This document shows positions 24,384 through 32,622 of a DNA stretch of 64,000 nucleotides, in pieces; within the stretch, counting starts at the first letter, position 1; every line of letters starts with the position of its first letter. The notes under the pieces are model-generated. The model made no database searches. It was given only the letters and a program-made list of their open reading frames with translations, and was not told the origin of the DNA. Made by a program: the position numbers and the translations under genes. Origin of the DNA: Lachnospiraceae bacterium (lineage in GTDB: Bacteria > Bacillota > Clostridia > Lachnospirales > Lachnospiraceae); NCBI GenBank assembly GCA_017509985.1, contig JAFWOE010000053.1, positions 36,097 through 100,096 on the forward strand, in the 5' to 3' direction.

Positions 24384-27300
24384 TTATGAAGCGCTGAAGT
24401 AATCCTCTGCCGCTTTATAGTAGTAATACATGGCCGTCAGCACGTTCTTGAGGTTCGTGTCTGTTCCATCTAGCTGCGTCTTGATGTAGTTCAGCGGGCT
24501 GTAGCTGAAGCTGTAATCGCCAACAGTTATGTCATACGCCTCGCCAAGTGCTTTCGCCTTGATGCCCGTGATTGTCAGGCAGACATACTTTCCGTTCTTC
24601 ACAAGCTGTGCGTCTGCTCCGTTGACTTTCACAGGTACCTTAAGCGCTGCGTCCTGCGTGATGCCGTCTGCCTTAAAGTACAGCTTCAGGATCGTGGCCG
24701 CCTCCAGTGCAAGGGTTGCGCCTTCGTAGGTGAGGCCGGAGGCCTTCACGCCCGCGATCACGGCATCCTTGTCAAAGACCGGGGCTTCGATATCCGAAGG
24801 CTTCAGATCCGGAAGTGTGCTTTCGATATCGGCATTCGCCGGTTTGTCTGTATTGTAGTTAAAGTTCACCTGCGAATAACCGCCGTAGTTGAGTGTCGCT
24901 TCCAGAAGCGTCTTAAACTTCGGTTCGATATCGGCTTTCGCAACCTGGTCGTCGCAGTACTGCTTTACAGTGTATTCATGCGTCTCGACGACTTTTCCAT
25001 CAATCGAGAACTCAGCGGTGATCGGCATAGTCATCTTCTTTGCGGCTGTCGCAAAGGTATAGACTACGGCCGGCTTATCGCCTACCGTTCTTGTCTTGCC
25101 GCCCGTAACGACAATCTCTTCTCCCTCAAAGGTAAACTTAACGGAAGAATTCGCTGCAGCTTCCGCATCGACTCCGATGTAGTAGAAGTTGACAAGGATC
25201 TCATCCTGGAGGTTCAGGGCGTGTTTGACTTCGAAGTCGGGAAGCAGTGCTTCGATCTCCTCCGTCTTTGTTTCCCCGCATACCGTACAGGTGTAAGTCC
25301 GGGTGCCCGGCTCTGTATATGTGGGCTCCTTGGTTACTGCGCCTGCATCCCAGCTGTGGCCTTTGGCTTCGATGATCCAGTTGTCTTTCTCGATCTCCGT
25401 CGTTCCTTCCGCATCGCTGAAGTACTTACCGCACTCAGAGCAGGTCCAGTATTCGCTGTTTCCTGCTGCAGTACAGGTAGCTGTAGCCGCTTCTGTCTTT
25501 GCAAGCACATGTCCGGTATCATTAGGCCAAATGTAGAACATTGTCGGTCCGTCAGTACCTCTCTGGATGGTTACCTGGATCAACGCTGTCCGTACAGCAA
25601 AGGTCGTTTCTCTTGTGTCTGACCCATTGACATTTACGCTCGCATCCTCAGGTGCTTCGACGACAACTTTGAACTCCGTCTCTGAATGATATCCATAAGT
25701 AAAGTTGTTGAACATCTGCCCTGCAGCGGGTGTGTAAGTCTCATCATTTACTTTTACAACCGGTACTGCCGGGATAACTGTGTCAGCAATTGCGATCTCT
25801 TTGGTTCCTTCAGCATCTGAGAAGACCTTTCCGCACTTCTGGCAGGTCCAGTATTCAATGTTGCCGTCGGCAGTAGACGTGGCCTCTTTTGCTTCTGTCT
25901 TTACCAGATCATGTCCAGAGGCATCGATGATCCAGCTGTTTTTCTCGATCTCGGTCGTTCCGGCTTCATCACTGAAGTACTTGCCGCACTCAGAGCAGGT
26001 ATAGTACTCTTTGTTTCCTGCTGCAGTACAGCTAGCTGCAACTGCTTCTGTCTTTGCAAGCATATGTCCGGTATCTTTAGTCGAAATGTAGAACATTGTC
26101 GGTCCGGCAGTACCTCTCTGGATGATTACCTGTATCATGGCTGTTGGAACAGCAAAGGTCGTTTCTCTTGTGCTTGACCCATTGACAAATACGTTCGCAT
26201 CTTCAGGCGCTTCAACGACAACTTTGAACTCCGTCTCTGCATGATATCCATAAGTAAAGCTGTTGATCGTCTGTCCTGCAGCGGGTGTGTAAGTCTCATC
26301 ATTTACTTTTACAACCGGTACTGCCGGGATAACTGTGTCAGTAATTGTGATCTCTTTGGTTCCTTCAGCATCTGAGAAGACCTTTCCGCACTTCTGGCAG
26401 GTCCAGTATTCAATGTTGCCGTCGGCAGTGGATGCTGCTTCTTTGGCTTCTGTCTTCACCAGATCATGTCCAGAGGCATCGATGATCCAGCTGTCTTTCT
26501 CGATCTCGTTCTTGCCTTCCGCGTCGCTGAAGTACTTGCCGCATTCAGAGCAGGTCCAGTATTCGCTGTTTCCTGCTGCAGTGCAGGTTGCTGCAACTGC
26601 TTCTGTCTTTGCAAGCACATGTCCGGTATCATTAGGCCAAATGTAGAGCATTGTCGGTCCGTCAGTGCCTCTCTGGATGGTTACCTGGATCAACGCTGTC
26701 CGTACAGCAAAGGTCGTTTCTCTTGTGTCTGACCCATTGATATTTACGGTCGCATCTTCAGGCGCTTCGACGACAACTTTGAACTCCGTCTCTGAATGAT
26801 ATCCATAAGTAAAGTTGTTGAACATCTGCCCTGCAGCGGGTGTGTAAGTCTCATCATTTACTTTTACTAACGGCACAGCCTTGATAATGGTGTCTGCTTC
26901 CGTAATCTCGGTCGTTCCTTCAGAATCTGAGAAGAGCTTTCCGCACTTCTGGCAGGTCCAGTATTCAATGTTGCCGTCGGCAGTGGATGTTGCTCCTTTG
27001 GCTTCCACTTTAACAAGTTCGTGGCCGGAAGCGGGAATAATCCAGCTGTCCTTTTCGATCTCGTTCTTGCCTTCCGCGTCGCTGAAGTACTTGCCGCATT
27101 CAGAGCAGGTGTAATATTCGCTGTTCCCTGCTGCAGTACAGGTAGCTGCAACTGCTTCTGTCTTTGCAAGCTCATGTCCGGCAGGAATAATCCAGCTGTC
27201 AGCCTCGATCTCGGCTGTTCCTTCCGCATCGCTGAAGTACTTGCCGCAGACGGAACAGGTATAGTACTCGCTGTTGCCGGGTTCAGTGCAGGTAGCATCT

Positions 27301-30300
27301 TTTGCCTCGGTCTTGACAAGCTCGTGTTCATGAGGCTGGTAAATGTTCAGTACAATATCCGGAAGTTTTGCCAGAACACCGGTTCCGGACGAACCAGTAG
27401 CCATGCCTGATGCATTTCTGTAGGTGACTTTTCCGCGGTGGCCGCCGGCTGCACAACCGGAGAATCCAGCCATAGCTATTGCTCCGTTGGTAATCGAATA
27501 GGTATCTTTCTCCCAGTCTTCCGGTATGCTAACCGTAATATCCTGGTTCATACTTGTAAAATTATACTGCCCGTAACCATGATCTCCTGCGTTCGTATAT
27601 GGAAGTCTGGTAGTGGGAGCATCTTCGCCATAATATGCAACAGAAAAGCTGTTATTATAGCATGTCGCAAGTTTTTCCTGCGGACTGTTGACATTATGCA
27701 GTCTAAGTGTCAGCTTGTCACCCGGTTTGAACTGATATTCTTTTCCGGCAGAGTTTCCTTCGGTATCCAGATATTCCAGCTCAACATATCGGGCAGAAAG
27801 CACCTGATAATTGGCGACACCGTCTTTTTCCACTTTTACTATATGACGTCCGGAAGTCAGCCCGGTTACCATAACATTACCTTTATCATCGGTTATAACG
27901 CCTTCTGTCGTAAAACCGCTGTACGTAAGGGTTTTTGTATCGACAGTGCTTCTTGCGATAGATACTGTTGCTCCGCTTTCCGGCGTAAATGTAAATTCTG
28001 CGCCTTTATCATCAAAATAGTAAAGTAGATCATGTTCTGCATCAATATAGTCACCTGCTACTTTTCCTGCGTGCGTTCCCACATTTATCTTCATGCCCAT
28101 ATCGATTGCAGATCCGTCTTCGCCGACTGTTACGACGATAACGCCTGTACATTCGGGCCATATAGCAGAGAATCTGGTGGGATCAGATCCGCCGGCGCCA
28201 TAACCGGAAGCATAACCCTGTTTATGGATCATAGCGTCATATGTAACTTTAATAATTGCCATGCCTGACCCGCTTACCGCAGTGATATCCGCAAGGCAGC
28301 TATTATGAGCGTCCGGTGTTACAGTTACAAGATCACTTGGATTCCCGTTGATGTCTACTACTTCATAGTGAGCATCTGGAATAGCGATTTTTGAGTTTGT
28401 AAAGCTCTCTATTGCCTGCCAGTTACGAAATACATCAAGCTCTCTGGTAGCACCGGCTTCCATGGAAAGATAGTTTCTTTCGTTAATATTCAGATATACA
28501 TCCGCAAGATCAAGATAGTTGTAGACGAAATCATGATAGTAGGTATCTGAATTAAATGTATCATCATCCATGTGCAGATCCGTCTCCGTAACAGTGTATG
28601 CTTTTCCTGCTGCCATGGACTGGAAATCCCAGTAGGTAACGCCTTTCGGATTCTGTACACGGTAGAACGAAGTTCCGCTTACAGGCGCAAAATAAGCTGT
28701 AACAGTTCCGTCTTCAGCTGTCTTTACTTCTGCGGGATCATACCAGGTATACTTGAAACTGCCGGACAGATTGCCTGCACAGATGGTGGATCCTTCAGGA
28801 GCGGTAACAGCTGCGGCCTGGATAACTCCTTCAACGGTTATCGTCTGATGGTCATTAATAGCAGGAATCGTATAGACTCCGTCTTCACCGGGTGTAAGCG
28901 CTTCACCATTTGCTTTAACAGCAAAACTGCTGTTCTTCAGATAACCGTCATTAACTGTAACGCTGAATTTAAAATCTTTTCCTTCAATAACCGGTGAACT
29001 GTAACCTTCTTCCGGTAATACAGAATATCCTGCTGCTTCGGGAAGTGTGATCCTGTATTCGAGTACGGTATCTTCCGTTACCACATCTTCAACCGTAACG
29101 GTCTTAGCTTCCCTTATGTTGCTGATAGTATAGACACCTTCCGCGTCCGGGGTGACAGCAGTACCGTTTACCTTGACCGCAAAGTCCGCACCCTGCTTAT
29201 ATCCTTCGGCAATCGCTACAGTAAACTTATACTCTTTCCCGGAATATACCGGTGAAGTATAGCCTTCTGCTGCAGCTACCGTATAACCGGTACCGCTTTC
29301 CAGAGTCACATCATAGATATCCTGAACGCCCTCAACAGTTACAGTCTGATGAGCAGTTATGTTCTCTATGGTATAAACTCCATCTTCGTCTGGGATAAGT
29401 GCTGTCCCGTTGGCTTTGACTGCAAAAGATTCATTCTTTGCATATCCTTCAGATATGGCAACTGTGAACTTATAGTCTTTTGTTTCTTCGACCGGCGATT
29501 CATACTCTTCCACTGCTGTCACGGTGTATCCGACCGGATCTGCCGGAAGTATAACATCCCAGTAGAAAACAGTGCTAGCAGATACTACATCCTGTACCGT
29601 AATCTCCTTGTTTTCCTTGATACCGGAAATTATGTAAACATCGTTTTCATCTGCCGTTATTTCGGAACCGTTGGAAAGGGCCTTGAAATTCTGACCTTTC
29701 TTATATCCGTCAAGAATATTGACGACGACCCCATAGGTACCGTTGGAACCTACCGGCTGAGTGTAACCTTCAGCTGCAGCGATCTCATAACCTTCACCGT
29801 TTACAAAGCTGATATAGTATTCAGGATCGACACCGCCTCCGCGAATTGAGAAACTAAAAGTTTTTGTAGTACCAACACGGCTTCCAGCATAAGGTTGAAT
29901 AGTGATAGAAGCGACACCGTCAGTAAGTTCAAGTTGTGTAGATGAACTTGATGTTCCTGCATCCGTTCCGTTAACTCTAATTCCTCCGGTACGCGCATAT
30001 GATGTTGTATTAATAGTAAATGAGGCATCCTTATACGTGGAAGGCACAAGAATTATATTGCATGTATTCCCATCCCATTCATAAGATTCTACGGAAACTC
30101 CAGTAGCGCTTACAGTTTGGACATAATTCCAGCTCGTGGACCAAGCATACCATCCATTCCCGTCAACAGTATAATCCCAGAATAATGTTGGATCGCTTCC
30201 TGCCGCAGGCTTTTCTACAGTCAATACTACTGTGTATGAATCCTCAGGCTCTGCCTTTCCGTCGTTTGCCTTAAACAATAAAGTATAAGTACCGGCTTCT

Positions 30301-32132
30301 TCAGGTGTATAGCTGTATGCCGCATCTGCAGCAACAGCCTCTGCGTCTCCTACTTTTACTGTAAATGTCAGCTCGTCACCGTCCGCATCCGTAAAGATCT
30401 TGGTAAGGTCAAGCGAATAAGCCTCCCCTGCTGTTACAGTCGCTTCAGCTGTGGCTTCAACACCTTCCGCAAGTGCGGGCGGATTGTTGACAGGTTCAGG
30501 AGCTTCCGCAACCGTTACCTTCGCAACTGCCGGAACCAGAATAGGATTATCGCAGTTTGCTGTAAGAAAATACTCTCCTGCTTCATCAAATGTTACAGTA
30601 TAAGAACCGCCGCCATTGTCTTTAAATGAATACCTGGAAGCGTCAACAGCCGAAAGATCTGTTCCAAGTACCGCAAGTGTTGCACCTGCAAATGCCTGCT
30701 GCGTCATTGCCCATTCATTGTCAGGATCAGAGAAAAACCTTGAAAGCTCTACAGAAAGACCTGTTGTGGCCTCTACTTCATAGGTGTCCTTATCAAACTT
30801 GGAATAACTGTCTGAGTAATTCGCAGCATCTTTCAAATTGTATGCATAAACAAGATCATCAGCGGCAACAGTTGTTCCATATCCTCCGGCATCATGGTTA
30901 ATGGCATACATCGGTATTCCGTCTACGCCCCACAATTTGGTAATTGTAGTTCCGTATGAACCTTCTGTTGTGGCAAATCCTGCTGCAGCTCCGCCTTCAA
31001 AAGATGCCTCGTGCGCCGCATATAATGCTTCAAAAACATCCAGCGTACCATCTCTGTTATTATCTGTGACGGAAACACTCTTCTGCGCCATGACAACCTG
31101 TCCCGCGTTAGAGATGCTGACGTTTACATTGATAGGCTCAGCGGGCTGTATACTACCTGGTTCAACATGTACTTTTGCTACAGCGGGTCCGTTGACAATT
31201 CCGCTTGTGTTTTCGCCTGGTTGTCCCTTTGTCCAGATCCAGTAATCTCCTTCTTCCGGGAAAATGATCTCTGTAAGGCCAACCGTGCCGGATGCATTAG
31301 TTCCGGAAACCACAGATCCCTCTGCCGTGCCTATCTCTTTACCATAATAAATCGTTACGTCGTTATACAATCCATATGTGGTGGAACTAAATGTTTCATT
31401 ATCCGGAGAGGTATGTATCAGCACCAAGTCAACAGACTCTCCGGCCGTACCGCTGAAAGAATGAGTTGCATAACCAGCAGGGCCGTCGACAGTAGATTTT
31501 TTTACTTCGCCTGCATTATAATCATCCAGAAATGCTGTTGTGGCAAAATACTGGAACGGTGCACGTGTTTCGGAAAAAAAGCCCCAGTCCGAAAAATGCG
31601 CCGCGTCAATGAAATCTCCGTCATGAAGTGTGATCTGATCAGCGGTAGCTCCCCATCCTTCTTCTGCGTAGGGATACATGCCGTTGTAATAATAGTTCGT
31701 GTTCTCATCCCAGTTATTACCGTTCTCGTCACACCAGAGGCCCGAACTATAATAAATAGAGCCATTACTCCCAGTAACAGTCATATCATCAGAACTGCCA
31801 TAGCTGTAATTATCCCTCATGTACTTGAAAAGGGTATAAACAGTCAATTCTGCTGTTCCGTCGCCATTAGCATCATAGTCAAAATCATCGCTGACCCTTG
31901 CTGCTGCCAATGTTTCCAACGATACTGGAACATAGGCCATTACACCGCTGTCGGTCTTGCCTGGCGCGAATTCCCCGTCATCACTGTAAGTAACATATAC
32001 CGTCCCTTCGAAATCGCTTGGCCGGTCAATCTGAGATGCCTGGGCCACAACAGCCATGTTCGGCATTATTGTGGTAAGGACCATCGCCAGACTGACAATA
32101 AAGCTTAAAATCCTCTTCTTCACTTTTTCCAT
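24384..32132 (-). CDS. Giant secreted multi-domain surface protein under cobalamin-riboswitch control
   Basis: 2,582 aa. Signal peptide about residues 1-33 (AQA cleavage). Residues about 40-190 and 333-430 resemble DUF4430/transcobalamin C-terminal-like modules: a helix such as LDVFEALYAAHE, a YGTTIT strand and a terminal DGD-type turn. An Ig/cadherin-like domain (NPPALAEG...DADGDELTF) covers about 548-640. Four related ~75-residue beta modules cover about 765-1105. Residues 1110-1600 are unassigned. Nine ~50-residue CxxC modules with a spaced ~75-residue beta domain cover about 1600-2296. An unassigned C-terminal domain (2300-2582) contains no LPxTG. GAGGT precedes the ATG. The predicted location is secreted or wall-associated; function unknown, possibly B12-related. 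Confidence 0.88.
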   Translation of the reverse strand: MEKVKKRILSFIVSLAMVLTTIMPNMAVVAQASQIDRPSDFEGTVYVTYSDDGEFAPGKTDSGVMAYVPVSLETLAAARVSDDFDYDANGDGTAELTVYTLFKYMRDNYSYGSSDDMTVTGSNGSIYYSSGLWCDENGNNWDENTNYYYNGMYPYAEEGWGATADQITLHDGDFIDAAHFSDWGFFSETRAPFQYFATTAFLDDYNAGEVKKSTVDGPAGYATHSFSGTAGESVDLVLIHTSPDNETFSSTTYGLYNDVTIYYGKEIGTAEGSVVSGTNASGTVGLTEIIFPEEGDYWIWTKGQPGENTSGIVNGPAVAKVHVEPGSIQPAEPINVNVSISNAGQVVMAQKSVSVTDNNRDGTLDVFEALYAAHEASFEGGAAAGFATTEGSYGTTITKLWGVDGIPMYAINHDAGGYGTTVAADDLVYAYNLKDAANYSDSYSKFDKDTYEVEATTGLSVELSRFFSDPDNEWAMTQQAFAGATLAVLGTDLSAVDASRYSFKDNGGGSYTVTFDEAGEYFLTANCDNPILVPAVAKVTVAEAPEPVNNPPALAEGVEATAEATVTAGEAYSLDLTKIFTDADGDELTFTVKVGDAEAVAADAAYSYTPEEAGTYTLLFKANDGKAEPEDSYTVVLTVEKPAAGSDPTLFWDYTVDGNGWYAWSTSWNYVQTVSATGVSVESYEWDGNTCNIILVPSTYKDASFTINTTSYARTGGIRVNGTDAGTSSSSTQLELTDGVASITIQPYAGSRVGTTKTFSFSIRGGGVDPEYYISFVNGEGYEIAAAEGYTQPVGSNGTYGVVVNILDGYKKGQNFKALSNGSEITADENDVYIISGIKENKEITVQDVVSASTVFYWDVILPADPVGYTVTAVEEYESPVEETKDYKFTVAISEGYAKNESFAVKANGTALIPDEDGVYTIENITAHQTVTVEGVQDIYDVTLESGTGYTVAAAEGYTSPVYSGKEYKFTVAIAEGYKQGADFAVKVNGTAVTPDAEGVYTISNIREAKTVTVEDVVTEDTVLEYRITLPEAAGYSVLPEEGYSSPVIEGKDFKFSVTVNDGYLKNSSFAVKANGEALTPGEDGVYTIPAINDHQTITVEGVIQAAAVTAPEGSTICAGNLSGSFKYTWYDPAEVKTAEDGTVTAYFAPVSGTSFYRVQNPKGVTYWDFQSMAAGKAYTVTETDLHMDDDTFNSDTYYHDFVYNYLDLADVYLNINERNYLSMEAGATRELDVFRNWQAIESFTNSKIAIPDAHYEVVDINGNPSDLVTVTPDAHNSCLADITAVSGSGMAIIKVTYDAMIHKQGYASGYGAGGSDPTRFSAIWPECTGVIVVTVGEDGSAIDMGMKINVGTHAGKVAGDYIDAEHDLLYYFDDKGAEFTFTPESGATVSIARSTVDTKTLTYSGFTTEGVITDDKGNVMVTGLTSGRHIVKVEKDGVANYQVLSARYVELEYLDTEGNSAGKEYQFKPGDKLTLRLHNVNSPQEKLATCYNNSFSVAYYGEDAPTTRLPYTNAGDHGYGQYNFTSMNQDITVSIPEDWEKDTYSITNGAIAMAGFSGCAAGGHRGKVTYRNASGMATGSSGTGVLAKLPDIVLNIYQPHEHELVKTEAKDATCTEPGNSEYYTCSVCGKYFSDAEGTAEIEADSWIIPAGHELAKTEAVAATCTAAGNSEYYTCSECGKYFSDAEGKNEIEKDSWIIPASGHELVKVEAKGATSTADGNIEYWTCQKCGKLFSDSEGTTEITEADTIIKAVPLVKVNDETYTPAAGQMFNNFTYGYHSETEFKVVVEAPEDATVNINGSDTRETTFAVRTALIQVTIQRGTDGPTMLYIWPNDTGHVLAKTEAVAATCTAAGNSEYWTCSECGKYFSDAEGKNEIEKDSWIIDASGHDLVKTEAKEAASTADGNIEYWTCQKCGKVFSDAEGTKEITITDTVIPAVPVVKVNDETYTPAAGQTINSFTYGYHAETEFKVVVEAPEDANVFVNGSSTRETTFAVPTAMIQVIIQRGTAGPTMFYISTKDTGHMLAKTEAVAASCTAAGNKEYYTCSECGKYFSDEAGTTEIEKNSWIIDASGHDLVKTEAKEATSTADGNIEYWTCQKCGKVFSDAEGTKEIAIADTVIPAVPVVKVNDETYTPAAGQMFNNFTYGYHSETEFKVVVEAPEDASVNVNGSDTRETTFAVRTALIQVTIQRGTDGPTMFYIWPNDTGHVLAKTEAATATCTAAGNSEYWTCSECGKYFSDAEGTTEIEKDNWIIEAKGHSWDAGAVTKEPTYTEPGTRTYTCTVCGETKTEEIEALLPDFEVKHALNLQDEILVNFYYIGVDAEAAANSSVKFTFEGEEIVVTGGKTRTVGDKPAVVYTFATAAKKMTMPITAEFSIDGKVVETHEYTVKQYCDDQVAKADIEPKFKTLLEATLNYGGYSQVNFNYNTDKPANADIESTLPDLKPSDIEAPVFDKDAVIAGVKASGLTYEGATLALEAATILKLYFKADGITQDAALKVPVKVNGADAQLVKNGKYVCLTITGIKAKALGEAYDITVGDYSFSYSPLNYIKTQLDGTDTNLKNVLTAMYYYYKAAEDYFSAS
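25501..27165 (-). repeat. Three tandem 555-bp repeats inside the giant surface-protein gene
   Basis: Boundaries marked by GCAAGC[A/T]CATGTCC-like sequence recur at 25501, 26056, 26611 and 27166, exactly 555 bp (185 codons) apart. Units 1 and 2 are nearly identical over long stretches and the third has drifted. Each unit encodes two CxxC modules and one ETYTPAAGQ...FTYGYH beta domain. In-frame unit gain or loss by recombination, and assembly collapse, are both possible. Confidence 0.88.
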
Positions 32133-32260
32133 CTGTCTACCTCACTTCTTCAGAAAAAATGTTTACAAGATGCTTTATTATTTACATGCTGCATATTTGT
32201 TTATCACTGCTTGGCTCTTCGCCATGCCGACTGGTTCGCGCACAGCCCATTACTATACAT

Positions 32261-32514
32261 AAAAAGAACCCGCCTCCAAAGAAGCGGATCATAATAAAAC
32301 CAACAGAGAGATGACCCTCTGTACGATTCGGATACTGCTTTCTTCGGAAGCATTACTCCAGTTCTTCAGCAGGTTTCCTGACTAGCAGCTCGAACGTTTT
32401 TTACGCCTTCTCACATCAGATGCAATGGCATTTGCAAAAAGCTCGCTGTTCACAGTGACCGGATCGTGCGGGATTTTCACCCGCTTCCCTTTTACCCTTG
32501 CGGCACTGAAGAAC
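32261..32514 (-). promoter_or_regulatory. Cobalamin riboswitch with expression platform and terminator
   Basis: The RNA runs from 32514 leftward. P1 is a 9-bp stem (32506-32514 with 32361-32369). The core reads AAAAGGGAAGCGGGTGAAAA, then TCCCGC and GGTCACTGTGA, which matches the conserved B12-box. The GAGAAGGCG segment and AGTCAGGAAACCTGC with its paired loop follow. Downstream, ACAGAG/CTCTGT (32303-32322) forms a hairpin of the expected kissing-loop type. A terminator stem, GATCCGC with GCGGGTTC followed by five T (32261-32290), ends the element. Transcription termination on B12 binding is therefore predicted, with the giant surface-protein gene as the only downstream target (start 128 bases on). 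Confidence 0.93.
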
Positions 32515-32539
32515 CCTATATGTAATTTATCTATTAAAA

Positions 32540-32568
32540 ATTTTAGTTATTCTTTCGATTCTTGTCAA
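32540..32568 (-). promoter_or_regulatory. Sigma-A promoter of the riboswitch/giant-protein transcript
   Basis: TTGACA (32563-32568), 17-base spacer, TAAAAT (32540-32545). Predicted initiation falls about 15-20 bases before the riboswitch P1 stem, so the aptamer begins almost at the RNA 5' end. Confidence 0.8.
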
Positions 32569-32622
32569 ACATTTTTAAAACAAACAAATCGATCAAATAA
32601 ATCGACCGTTCGTAATCGCAGA

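Noticed and set aside
24082..24402. 106-codon plus-strand frame between the HIT gene and the giant gene
   Set aside because: It overlaps the HIT gene start and its promoter and lacks a ribosome site; no recognisable protein.
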